Assembly (NCBI GenBank): GCA_026004675.1
Contig: BPJP01000002.1
Span: 496,001-560,000 of the forward strand
Origin: Gemmatales bacterium
GTDB taxonomy: Bacteria > Planctomycetota > Planctomycetia > Gemmatales > Gemmataceae
Reading direction: 5' to 3'
Length of the DNA: 64,000 bases
In this document: piece by piece, positions 33,852 to 42,851 of the stretch
Layout of the letters: every line of letters starts with the position of its first letter
How positions within the stretch are numbered: the stretch's first letter is position 1
The notes under the pieces: generated by a model
Database searches by the model: none
What the model was told of the DNA's origin: nothing
The model's input: only the letters and a program-made list of their open reading frames with translations
Made by a program: the position numbers and the translations under genes

Positions 33852-35303
33852 ATGCAATTACGCAATCCTGTTTTGGCATGTTTTGTGATCGCGGCGACGG
33901 CACTCTCCGCGCCAGCGCAAGGACGAACGATTCCGGCCGGCGATCCCCAACCCATTTTGCAGATTGAAGCCGGCGGTCCCACGGCTTTTGTTACGTCATT
34001 GACCTTCAGCCCGGACGGCAAACGCCTTTACGCCGCGGGATTCGATAAAGTTGTGCGCGTTTGGAACCTCAACGAGAACACTGGACGCTTCGAATTGGAC
34101 CCGGCGTCCTACCGGATTCCCATCGGTCCAGGGATCGCAGGCACGATCAATGCCATCGCTTTGTCGCCTGATGAACGCTGGCTGGCAGTAGGCGGGCAAG
34201 GGATTGTTCGTGGCTCCGCCGGCTTTCGCCTGCCCGGCCTCTATCTCCCCAAAACCGGCGCTTACACCGAAGAAATGTGGCTTGATGAAGGGACGATTTA
34301 CGTTTTCGATACTCGGACCCGCTTGGTTCGGCCGTTGCGTGGCCACCTCGGCCCGATCTGGTCATTGGCTTTCGCCCCTGCATTCGATGGTAAACCTCCG
34401 TTGCTCGTTTCCACCGGGCGCGATCGCGACATGGAAACCGCCTCCTATAAAGGAAGCGTGCGCCTGTGGGACGTCGTTCAAGGGGAACTGGTCGCGGAAC
34501 GTACCGATATGCCGAATGGCACCGGAACGCGGCCAGGATTGGCCGCCTGGCACACAGGAAAAGAACTAAAACAGGTCCGCGTCGGCATTGCCTGGGAAGA
34601 CGGTTTACTCCGGGTGTGGGATGTCGCCAGCAACCGGTTGATGATTGCCAAAGACGGTTGGAACGGGAAACGAGACGGGGGCTACAACAACACCGCGATT
34701 TGGCTGCCCGATGCCCGCCGATTGTTAACGCTCAGCCTGCGCTATCCGATCGACGGCCAACCGGCAGCGATGCAGATTCGTCAGTGGAGCGACGACACCA
34801 ATGGTCCAAGAGAAACCGAAGTGAGAAGTGTCACACCGACTGGCGTGTCCGCTGCCATGGTGCCGCGCGCTCTTGCTCCCGTTTCTTCACAGGCGAACGG
34901 ACAGATCGATCAGGCGGCCGTCGTTCTTTTATGGAAGGAACAGAAAGACAATACGACCGTTGAAGATTACTACCTGTATCTGCGCGATCTTGCACGTGAC
35001 AATTTCGGCGGCTATCTCGCTTACACGCGCATCAGCGTCGCTGGGCATTTGCCCGCGTTGGCGACTTCCCCCAAAGGCAAATTCATAGCCGTCACCGGAG
35101 AACATGGCCGCAGCATTCGGCTGTACTCGATTCAGGATCTGCTCCGCCGAAAAGACAAAGCCCAGCCCCAGATTCTGCGCAGCATCGGCCAGACCTTTCG
35201 CTTCGCCGCCTTCGTCAAAAAAAGGCCAGGAACGCGGGCTCGTTCTGAGCGAACAACCAAGCTTGACCGCCGGCGGTACGCCGCGTGCTCCGGCTCGAGG
35301 TGA
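33852..35303 (+). CDS. WD40 repeat protein, N-terminal fragment (frameshifted from the following frame)
   Basis: A 483-codon fragment starting at the ATG at 33852 with a signal peptide (LACFVIAATALSAPAQG). WD40 blades are visible: FVTSLTFSPDGKRLYAAGFD with VVRVWN, SLAFAP with GSVRLWD, and GLLRVWDVASN. The last in-frame homologous residues are FAAFVKK, at a run of seven A (35217-35223); after it the frame becomes Arg-rich and stops at 35303. Removing one A joins this frame to the next without loss, giving a protein of about 1914 residues. The WD40 propeller continues on the far side, so the two frames are one gene. Confidence 0.85.
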   Translation: MQLRNPVLACFVIAATALSAPAQGRTIPAGDPQPILQIEAGGPTAFVTSLTFSPDGKRLYAAGFDKVVRVWNLNENTGRFELDPASYRIPIGPGIAGTINAIALSPDERWLAVGGQGIVRGSAGFRLPGLYLPKTGAYTEEMWLDEGTIYVFDTRTRLVRPLRGHLGPIWSLAFAPAFDGKPPLLVSTGRDRDMETASYKGSVRLWDVVQGELVAERTDMPNGTGTRPGLAAWHTGKELKQVRVGIAWEDGLLRVWDVASNRLMIAKDGWNGKRDGGYNNTAIWLPDARRLLTLSLRYPIDGQPAAMQIRQWSDDTNGPRETEVRSVTPTGVSAAMVPRALAPVSSQANGQIDQAAVVLLWKEQKDNTTVEDYYLYLRDLARDNFGGYLAYTRISVAGHLPALATSPKGKFIAVTGEHGRSIRLYSIQDLLRRKDKAQPQILRSIGQTFRFAAFVKKRPGTRARSERTTKLDRRRYAACSGSR

Positions 35304-38300
35304 TATCATCTTCAGCTTCGATAAACGCCGATTCTCGCAAGAGCTTGACGGCTGGGAAATCGACACGCCCCCAACCGGCGGCTGGAAGTTGGCCTACAAG
35401 CGCCCCGAACAAGGCGCCGCGGCGGAACTTCATGTGAGCCGACAGGGAAAGACGACTGTCATCAAACTCCATCCTCGTGAAGTGGTCAGTGATGTCGATA
35501 TCCTTCCCGCCATGCCTCCCCTGAATGTGCCTGTCGTTGCAGTCGCCGCTCACGATTTGGGCCAACCTCTGCTCAGACTTTACGATGCCAACACCGGCAC
35601 GATTATCCGTTACTTCACGGGACATCTAAACCGCATTCACTCGGTGGCGTTTTCCGGCGACGGCCAACTCCTCGTCACGACGGCTGACGACCAGACCGTC
35701 TGTGTGTGGAGCATGGCCAAACTCACCAAGTACCTCGGCAGAGTGGGAACCTTGCCAGGCGTCGCTGTCAAGAACCTTCTCGCCATTGACAACGTGCGCG
35801 GCGGCGCCCCGGTCAAGGGCAAGCTGCAACCCGCCGATATCATCGATGCTGTCGTCTACAAAGGAGCAACCAAAAAGTACTTCTCCAAGATTCGGCTTTA
35901 TGACGACCTCGCCGCCCTAGCGCCCACAACGCCGGTCACACTCCGCATCCGCGACGATCAAGCCAGGGCGACGCGTCAAGTCGAAGTACGCGTCAATCAA
36001 GGCATAGTCGATCGAACCGCCTGTTTATTGTTGCGATTGGGACAGCCAAACCCTTTGACGGCGATCAGCCTGACGCAGGCATCGAGGGGATTTTCACCCC
36101 TGGCGGGCCTCAACTTGAAATACGTCGCCGCCGTGGTCGCCGCTCCCGGCGACCAGCTCGCAGAAGGAGACCTGGTCGAAACCATCACCATCCCCGGAGC
36201 GAAACCGAAACGGGTAGCATCGGCACGCGATTTCTACATTACGATCGCGCTGACCCGTCCCGGTACCAGGGTGACGCTGGGACTTCGCGGCAAAGGCAAG
36301 GTCGTACTCGAAGTCAAACAAGGAACGGACGAGCGCAAACCGCTTTTCTCTCTCTTCGCGGCGAAAGCCAAAAAAGCAGGCGAATGGGATTGGGTCGGCT
36401 GGAATCCGATCGGTCCTTATGAAGCCAGCGGACGCCGGGCAGAAAAATTGATTGGCTGGCATTTCAATACCGGCAATCCTGAGAAACCCGCTGTCTTCGC
36501 GCTCGCCGATCAGTACCGCAAGGAATATTACCGCGAAGGGATTCTCAAAGACCTCGTCGAACAAACAGAACTAGCACAGGCTTTGGACGCCTGGTTTCGG
36601 CGCGACCGGCTTCGCGAGCTGCCTGAACCCCGACTGACATTCTGGCTCGATGAAGTCGGTCCCGATCCGAGCAAGCGCAATGCCCAGGGCCAATGCATCG
36701 CTCGCGCAACACCGCTCACGATCAAGCTGGCAATCGACAACTTCCCACTGGATCGAATCAAAGCTGTTCACTGGCAACTGGGGAACGGCCCGGCGAGGGG
36801 CTTCGATTCGGGCCGTGGCCGTGAGCGAACGGCAGTGCTGAACTTGCCTCGCGGAGTATATCGGCTACATGCGATCGTCGAAACATCCGAAGATCCCCCA
36901 AGAACCTATTCAAAAGACCTTGTCCTGAAGGTTCTTCCGCCTGCCCCAGTCGCTGTTTCTTCTCAACCCCGCTTCGCTGTCACAAAAGACGCGGAATTCC
37001 GACTCGAGGCGATCGTCACACAAAAACGCGCCGAGGAAGTGCGCATCCACCTTGTCCATCGGCACCGCGGCCAAAAAGTGACAGATAAGATGCTTGCCTT
37101 GAAGGCCGACGCAACGACTGTTCGCGTTTCCGAGCCGTTCAAATTGCTGCCGGGCGAGAACGTTTTCGAGTTGATCGCCGTCAATGCGAAGGCGCCGGCC
37201 GAAGACCGAGAACTCGAATCGGCGACTTTGTCATGGGCAATGACGTATCTCCCGCCCAAGCTGAAAGCGGCCCCGCCACGGATTATCATCGAACGAATCC
37301 AACCGGATCCCGAATCCCCTAACAGCCGGCCCATCGCTGTCCAACCGGGCAAAACGAGCCGCGTCCATGATTCGCCGATCCGTCTTTTCGGACGTATCGA
37401 AGGCTCTGACGTTCTGGAATCGGCAGAATGGATACTGGGACAAAAAGCACGCACGTTGGCCGGTTTCGTCGGCAATCAGGCCAAGACGTTCGCCTTTAGT
37501 CAAGAGGTTGCCTTGCAACCGGGAACGCAGACGATCGTCTTGCGGGCCAAGTCCAGTCGTAGCGAAGCGGTAGAGAGGTCCATCGCCATCGAGTATCAGC
37601 CTCGGTTGCCGCGAGTCATTGTTACGGCCCCTCCGGATGACAGTGTGTTTTTCGACGAAGGAACCGGCCTGCCAGCAATCGAGATCAGCGGTCACATTCG
37701 CCGACTGAACCCGTATGCCGCCAAAGCGGAACTTCTGATCAACGGTGAACCGACTCCGCTCGACTTGCCCGAAGAAGGAGATACCTGGAGCAAACAAATC
37801 AAGCTGCCCAAAACCGGTGTCAACCGATTGCAAGTCCGCTTGAGCAATGAGTGGGGGATGGCGTCCGTTACAGAAGAGATCGACGTTTATGTATTGCAGC
37901 CGCCATATCAGATCCGATTCGACCCGGTGCCGCCGCCCAAAACGCCGCTGATCCAATTGACTGCCCGGGTGCGATCGCCAAAACCATTGATTCCAGAAAC
38001 GGTGCAAGCGGAGATTGACGGCCGACCAATCGCTTCGGTTGCGCTGGAACGATCGCCCAAAGACAAAGACCTTTGGCTCATAAAATTGTTCGACGTCCCT
38101 TTGGAGGCAAACAAGAAAAACCGTGTTCGCTTGTGGGTCAGCAATCTCGATTCGCGCTGTCGAACGCCTGGAGAAATCAGCATTCCTTTCACCCCACCAG
38201 CCAAACCGCCTGCCAAAGCGGAAGTGGAATTCGTCACACCAACCAAAGACACTGTCGTTACGGATCCCGACTTGACCGTACAATTTCGCGTGAAATCGGA

Positions 38301-39597
38301 TTCGCCATTGACGCGGGTCGAACTGCGGCAGACGGCCGGGCGAGAAGAACTCCGTGAAACGTTCCCTGTCCGGAATTTGGCCGCCGATGCCGACGGCTAT
38401 TACCGGTTCCAGAAGCGCATAAGACTGTTGCCTCGCGAAAACCGGCTGTATGCGTCGGCCGTCAACAAAGGAGGAGAAACACGAACAGCCTTGGTCGTCA
38501 GTTATCTCTATACGCCGGTGCAACTGATCGTCGACCGGTTGGAGCCGGCCGGCCCTGTCGGCAAACCGATCCAACCCACCGTGCTGCCCGATCAGCGCAT
38601 CGCATTCAAAAAGCCGGCCGAAATCGCTCGCCTGCGCCTTCGTGGTCGCGTCCGATGGAGCAAAGACGACGATCAGGAAATGACGAAAGTCAAATTGATA
38701 CGTGTTTACGTCAATGGTTTCCAGCAGATCCCCGCTGTTCTCGAACCGCCGAAAGGAGCGGAACGGGAACGCGTCTTTGTCGCTGACCTGATCCTCAATC
38801 GCCCCGTCGATAATCGCATCGAGATCGAATTGCCGGATTTGAAATCCGATGCGAACAATCGTCGGGAATTCACGCTGGATTGCCTGAAGCCCGAATCGGG
38901 ACAGCGCTTGCACTTGCTTATCGTGGGCGTCGGCGAAAAAGACGAATCCAAACTAACCAACCAGGCTCTTTTGGCCCTGCGCGCCCAGAGGGAGAAAGAC
39001 ACGATCCGCACTCCCGCTTTTTCAGAGGTCCGGATTTATGGCCCGTTGACCGACTTCGTAACGCCGCAACAAGTGTATGCCCAACTTTGCCTTATCAAAA
39101 AGACCATCGACGTGCTCGCCGGCAAAGGTTCTCCCAATGATGTCGTCATGGTCTACTACCAGGGGGGCGAGGCTCTGAAACAAAACGGCAACGTCTTTGA
39201 AACCAGCCTTAGCCAGTACGATAAACAGCTGAAACGAACAGGCATTACCTTCGAAGGATTACAGGGATTCTTTGACGAAACTTTGGGAGCCAAATTGTTA
39301 TGGCTCGATGTCGCTCCGGTCGAAGTGGATGAGACAGGAAAAGACCAGGTCGCCGATTTGCCTCCCGAAGCCAATATCAACATTCTTCGATATCGCTGGA
39401 TCAGCCGACAACTGGCACGACGAGGCGGCATCAACCTCCTCGCGGATTGGCAACAAGCAATGATCCGCGACAATGTGGGATTCCTCGGCTCCGTTACCCG
39501 ACAGATCGCCGATCTCTATCAAAAAGACTATCTCAATTATCAAAGCTTCGTCCCAGAAAGCCTGTCGAAACTGCTTGTCAATCGCAAAACGAAATAA
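35104..39597 (+). CDS. WD40/PDZ-like/pseudocaspase protein, C-terminal part of the split gene
   Basis: The open frame starts at 35104, but true coding probably begins at 35224 just after the A7 run; the first 40 codons are out-of-frame WD40 sequence. In order: a last WD40 blade (HSVAFSGDGQLLVTTADD, VCVWSM); two segments resembling PDZ domains (about 35760-36340); a long series of Ig-like beta domains (36600-38880); and a C-terminal caspase-fold domain starting LHLLIVGVGEKDESKL (near 38910). In that domain the usual GHG histidine is replaced (VYYQGGEAL) and the D-x-C-x-S/G strand reads LLWLDVAPVE, so both catalytic residues are absent. Probably an extracellular or periplasmic scaffold. Confidence 0.8.
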   Translation: MAAAFGCTRFRICSAEKTKPSPRFCAASARPFASPPSSKKGQERGLVLSEQPSLTAGGTPRAPARGDIIFSFDKRRFSQELDGWEIDTPPTGGWKLAYKRPEQGAAAELHVSRQGKTTVIKLHPREVVSDVDILPAMPPLNVPVVAVAAHDLGQPLLRLYDANTGTIIRYFTGHLNRIHSVAFSGDGQLLVTTADDQTVCVWSMAKLTKYLGRVGTLPGVAVKNLLAIDNVRGGAPVKGKLQPADIIDAVVYKGATKKYFSKIRLYDDLAALAPTTPVTLRIRDDQARATRQVEVRVNQGIVDRTACLLLRLGQPNPLTAISLTQASRGFSPLAGLNLKYVAAVVAAPGDQLAEGDLVETITIPGAKPKRVASARDFYITIALTRPGTRVTLGLRGKGKVVLEVKQGTDERKPLFSLFAAKAKKAGEWDWVGWNPIGPYEASGRRAEKLIGWHFNTGNPEKPAVFALADQYRKEYYREGILKDLVEQTELAQALDAWFRRDRLRELPEPRLTFWLDEVGPDPSKRNAQGQCIARATPLTIKLAIDNFPLDRIKAVHWQLGNGPARGFDSGRGRERTAVLNLPRGVYRLHAIVETSEDPPRTYSKDLVLKVLPPAPVAVSSQPRFAVTKDAEFRLEAIVTQKRAEEVRIHLVHRHRGQKVTDKMLALKADATTVRVSEPFKLLPGENVFELIAVNAKAPAEDRELESATLSWAMTYLPPKLKAAPPRIIIERIQPDPESPNSRPIAVQPGKTSRVHDSPIRLFGRIEGSDVLESAEWILGQKARTLAGFVGNQAKTFAFSQEVALQPGTQTIVLRAKSSRSEAVERSIAIEYQPRLPRVIVTAPPDDSVFFDEGTGLPAIEISGHIRRLNPYAAKAELLINGEPTPLDLPEEGDTWSKQIKLPKTGVNRLQVRLSNEWGMASVTEEIDVYVLQPPYQIRFDPVPPPKTPLIQLTARVRSPKPLIPETVQAEIDGRPIASVALERSPKDKDLWLIKLFDVPLEANKKNRVRLWVSNLDSRCRTPGEISIPFTPPAKPPAKAEVEFVTPTKDTVVTDPDLTVQFRVKSDSPLTRVELRQTAGREELRETFPVRNLAADADGYYRFQKRIRLLPRENRLYASAVNKGGETRTALVVSYLYTPVQLIVDRLEPAGPVGKPIQPTVLPDQRIAFKKPAEIARLRLRGRVRWSKDDDQEMTKVKLIRVYVNGFQQIPAVLEPPKGAERERVFVADLILNRPVDNRIEIELPDLKSDANNRREFTLDCLKPESGQRLHLLIVGVGEKDESKLTNQALLALRAQREKDTIRTPAFSEVRIYGPLTDFVTPQQVYAQLCLIKKTIDVLAGKGSPNDVVMVYYQGGEALKQNGNVFETSLSQYDKQLKRTGITFEGLQGFFDETLGAKLLWLDVAPVEVDETGKDQVADLPPEANINILRYRWISRQLARRGGINLLADWQQAMIRDNVGFLGSVTRQIADLYQKDYLNYQSFVPESLSKLLVNRKTK
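35217..35223 (+). other. A7 run at the frameshift point of the WD40/pseudocaspase gene
   Basis: The left frame reads GTC AAA AAA AGG. Dropping one A gives GTC AAA AAA GGC CAG GAA and continues V-K-K-G-Q-E into the 1457-codon downstream frame. Runs of this kind support RNA-polymerase slippage in bacteria, but they are also common places for sequencing error. Confidence 0.7.
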
Positions 39598-39604
39598 ACC
39601 TCGG

Positions 39605-40513
39605 TCAAGAAACGAATTGCTCGAGAAATCGTTTGCTTTGCCGCAGTGCCCGCTTGCGGTCGGCTAAAGAGTCTTCGAACGAACGGTCTTCCATTTCGAT
39701 GCACACCGCGCCGCGGTAGCCGATGTCGGTCAACGCGCCGATGAAGCTTCCCCAATCGATTTCTCCAAGCCCCGGGAGCTTGTCGTGATGCCAGCGCAGA
39801 CCGAGGATTCCTTCTTCGTAGAGTTTATCCCGATCGATTCGCGTATCTTTTGCGTGGACATGAAAAATACGCGAGCTGAACTCTTTGACCGCACGCAGGT
39901 AATCGACCATCAGCCACACCAGGTGCGAAGGATCGAAATTCAAGCCGAACATCAAGCTGGGTATGTCCTCGAACATGGAGCGAAAAACCCCAGGGCACAT
40001 GGCGAGATTCTTTCCGCCAGGCCATTCGTCGAGCGAGTAGAGCATGGGACAGTTTTCGATAGCCACTTTGACATTTTCCGATTCGGCGTGCTGGATCACA
40101 TCGCTCCAGATGGTTTGGAATAACGGCCAGTTCTCCTCGATGGGTTTGGTGTGGTCGCGGCCAATAAACGTGTTCACCAGCCCCACATCCAGGCGCGGCG
40201 CAGCGCTGATCACACGCTTCAAATGATCGACGACGAAGTTCCTGTGATTCTTGTCAGGATGAAGGGGATTGGGGTAGTAACCGAGACCAGAGATGGCAAC
40301 GCCATGAGTCTTGACCAGTTCGCGGATACGTCCGATTTCGTCATCGTTGAGCGCGGTCACATCGATGTGTGTGACGCCGGCATAACGACGGTCGGCTGCC
40401 CCCGGAGGCCAACACATCAACTCGACACAATCGAACCCCTCGTCGGCAGCGAATTTCAGTACGTCTTCAAGCGGCAAATCGTGCACCACGGCACTAACAA
40501 AACCAAGTTGCAT
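39605..40513 (-). CDS. Sugar phosphate isomerase/epimerase family protein (AP-endonuclease-2-like TIM barrel)
   Basis: A 302-residue TIM-barrel protein. Typical features are the N-terminal strand LGFVSAVVHDLPLEDVLKFA, then GFDCVELMCWPPG with the early metal-site Glu, VAIENCPM, GLNFDPSHLVWL with the Asp-His pair, FHVHAKDTRID with His and Asp, and the C-terminal AVCIEMEDRSFE with the final metal Glu. This set of Glu/His/Asp ligands fits a divalent-metal xylose-isomerase-like enzyme. Planctomycetes have many paralogues and the substrate cannot be read. It converges with the giant WD40 gene with 7 bp between stops. Confidence 0.9.
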   Translation of the reverse strand: MQLGFVSAVVHDLPLEDVLKFAADEGFDCVELMCWPPGAADRRYAGVTHIDVTALNDDEIGRIRELVKTHGVAISGLGYYPNPLHPDKNHRNFVVDHLKRVISAAPRLDVGLVNTFIGRDHTKPIEENWPLFQTIWSDVIQHAESENVKVAIENCPMLYSLDEWPGGKNLAMCPGVFRSMFEDIPSLMFGLNFDPSHLVWLMVDYLRAVKEFSSRIFHVHAKDTRIDRDKLYEEGILGLRWHHDKLPGLGEIDWGSFIGALTDIGYRGAVCIEMEDRSFEDSLADRKRALRQSKRFLEQFVS

Positions 40514-40612
40514 GGCCGTTCCCCTTTCAAGGCACAGGCTGGCGAACCAGGTTTCAGTTTAATGGCCAGCGCCGGCGGGCACAAATGCCCGACCCCTTGG
40601 GTTTGAGATGTT

Positions 40613-41345
40613 CTATTCAACAGGACAGATCGTCCATAACGCCGGTGGATCCCAGCAAGGGGCCAGTTTCAAGTGCCGATTCAAATACAGGTTCCAGGAA
40701 CGGTCGAAGAAAAGATCACGAGGATAGGTCGCCGGCGGACGGGCGGTTTTCGCGTCCATCAAACCCGCATAAACACAAGCTTCGATTACGATCTCGGTGC
40801 AATGAAAGCTTTTTTTGCCTCGGTCCTTTTGGATAACCGATAAAAAATGTCCGCAGCGGACCTCGGCTTCGCAGCGGCGTCAGTTGCGCCCCCAGACGGA
40901 CAAGACCATAGGGCCGTTGGTTCACCTGCAGAGCGAAATCCGTCAGTCGAGCCGACTGCTCGGCAGTCAAAGGGACGGCCCGCCGTCTCACCCAGATCTG
41001 CCCCTTCCATTCGGCAAAATAAGGCATCACCGATTCGATATCGACGTAAGGCGTGTTATAGTTTCTCCCTGACTCGAGCGTAGCGAATTCGCCATCGGGC
41101 ATTTCCACTACGATTCCCGAATGAAAGGGGATCGTCGTGCCCGCCATCAAGAAAATCGTGTCCCAGAAAAGCGAGTGATTGCTAAACAGCACAATGTCGC
41201 CGGCCTGCGGAACATAGGGACGGGCTGGCAGTCTTGGTTTTTCATCCAACGAATAGGCTGGCTGGTACAGGTAACCCCACGGAGCCGGATCGACAGGGTT
41301 CTGCTGGGAGACAACTAAACAAAAACAGGTCAAAACGATATTCAT
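40613..41345 (-). pseudogene. Permuted papain-like peptidase (YiiX/NlpC-P60 type), frameshifted at an A7 run
   Basis: The open frame from 41345 runs to 40716. It has a signal peptide-like start and the permuted NlpC/P60 features GDIVLFSNHSLFWDT and FHSGIVVEM (catalytic His). At a run of seven A on the coding strand (40816-40810) the frame becomes Arg- and Leu-rich and unlike a peptidase. Dropping one A gives SFHCTEIVIEACVYAG, which supplies the catalytic Cys expected after the His in this permuted family, and continues to a stop at 40613 with a well-formed C-terminus (restored length 243 residues). As written, the protein lacks its nucleophile. The lesion could be a real mutation, slippage, or a sequence error. 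Confidence 0.75.
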
Positions 41346-41402
41346 TTCGGGATTCCTCGCACGGATGTCGTATCGGAATGCAATGCAAGCCCGATTGTCT
41401 GC

Positions 41403-42632
41403 TCAGGCGGCAACGAGAAGTTCTTTTTTCATCTCAGCCAGTGCCCCCAACAAACCATCGATCTCCGCTCGAAGATGATTGGAATTGACTTGGATGCGCA
41501 ACACGCCGCCATGGTAGGGCACAGCAGGAAAAATAACCGATTGCACATAAAAACCTCGCTCAAACAAATAGTGGCCTGCTCGTAATGTTGCCGCCTCGTC
41601 GCCAATCAGCAACGAGACGATCGGCGTGATTCCTCCGAGCACGCGGAAACCCAAAGAACGCGCGCCGTAGGTCAACTGCTCGACGTTGGCGTCGAGCCTG
41701 GCCTTCAACTCGTTGAATTCGTCGGAGGAAAGGATGTCTAACACGGTGAGAATCGCTTCGAGATAGGGCGGCGGCACCGGTCCGCCGAAAATATAGGGAT
41801 TGGATGACATCTTCAGAATGCGCTGGATGGCAGCCGGACAACCGATGAAGCCACCGGCACACGAAAACGCTTTTGACAATGACCCGACGACGAGCACATT
41901 GTCGTAGTGTCCCAGATTCAGCAGAACGGAACCACGGCCATGTTCGCCCAGCACGCCGGTGCCATGTGCGTCGTCGACGTAGAGGACGCCCTGATTTGCT
42001 GTGGTCACATCGAGGATGTCTTTCAACGGCGGCAAATCGCCGCTCATGCTGTAGACCCCGTCCACGGCAACCAAGGCATGGCGATAAGGTCGGCTGCGAT
42101 GCAGTATCCGCTCCAAGTCCCCAGCATCATTGTGGGCGAAGGTCTGGACGCGAACGCCGTTGCTTTGGGCGATCCTGGCCGCAGTATGAATCGAATCATG
42201 CGCCATTTGGTCTGCCACGATGATATCCTGCCGGCCAACGAGTGCGGGGATAGCGCCATAATTGGTCAACGTGACGGAAGGATAGATCAAGCAGGACTCG
42301 GTCTTGAGCCAGCGGGCCAGTTTTTCTTCGGCTTCTCTGTTGGCTTCGACGCTCAAAAAAACCCGCGACGCGCCGTTGTGCGTGCCCCACTTTTTCAAAC
42401 CAGCACGCAATGCCGACTGCACGCGTTCGTCTTGATCCAACCCAAGAAAGCTGTCCGAGCCGAAATTGACGACCCGTCGACCGGCGACAACCATGTTTCG
42501 TCCCGGTCCTGATGCTGTCACCGCTAAATCCTTTAGGTGTTCTCGCGGAAATCGCTGTTCGAAATGACGCAAGAATCGGCAGACGCCGGTTCTCATCAAC
42601 TCGTCAGCCATGCGCAAGATCGGTAACTCCAT
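41403..42632 (-). CDS. Alpha-oxoamine synthase (PLP-dependent, BioF/KBL/serine palmitoyltransferase family)
   Basis: A 409-residue fold-type I PLP enzyme that condenses an amino acid with an acyl thioester. Conserved parts: VNFGSDSFLGLDQD near the N-terminus, the aspartate of YVDDAHGTGVLGEHGRG, and the PLP lysine in VVGSLSKAFSCAGGF. The C-terminal domain ends LRIQVNSNHLRAEIDGLL. The stretch GTHNGASRVFLSVEANREAE departs from the usual T-G-S-G-G-S-R-x-x-x-G-x-x-x-x-H of BioF and KBL, so it is a divergent subgroup. The neighbouring ketosynthase and ketosynthase-like genes suggest a long-chain acyl-thioester substrate, as in sphingolipid-type or amino-ketone synthesis. It is divergent from those genes. 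Confidence 0.85.
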   Translation of the reverse strand: MELPILRMADELMRTGVCRFLRHFEQRFPREHLKDLAVTASGPGRNMVVAGRRVVNFGSDSFLGLDQDERVQSALRAGLKKWGTHNGASRVFLSVEANREAEEKLARWLKTESCLIYPSVTLTNYGAIPALVGRQDIIVADQMAHDSIHTAARIAQSNGVRVQTFAHNDAGDLERILHRSRPYRHALVAVDGVYSMSGDLPPLKDILDVTTANQGVLYVDDAHGTGVLGEHGRGSVLLNLGHYDNVLVVGSLSKAFSCAGGFIGCPAAIQRILKMSSNPYIFGGPVPPPYLEAILTVLDILSSDEFNELKARLDANVEQLTYGARSLGFRVLGGITPIVSLLIGDEAATLRAGHYLFERGFYVQSVIFPAVPYHGGVLRIQVNSNHLRAEIDGLLGALAEMKKELLVAA

Positions 42633-42851
42633 CCCTCACCCCGCCCTGTCCAACCTTGGCTTCGCCGAAACGTCCAAACAGCCTTTCCATTGGTTCGATC
42701 GCTCGTCCGGCTTTGCACCTAAAATACGCAGCTTCCCGTATGTTCGTTATTTATCGGCCTTTCCGTCGTTTCATCTTGACAGAGACTGCCTTGCTGGGGA
42801 TTCTTGCGGGCCGCCTGCGAGGGATTCGTCTTTTCCGTTGGGGCAAAATCG

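Noticed and set aside
37231-38913. 560-codon minus-strand open frame
   Set aside because: Antisense to the Ig-like part of the WD40/pseudocaspase gene; Phe/Arg/Gln-rich noise.
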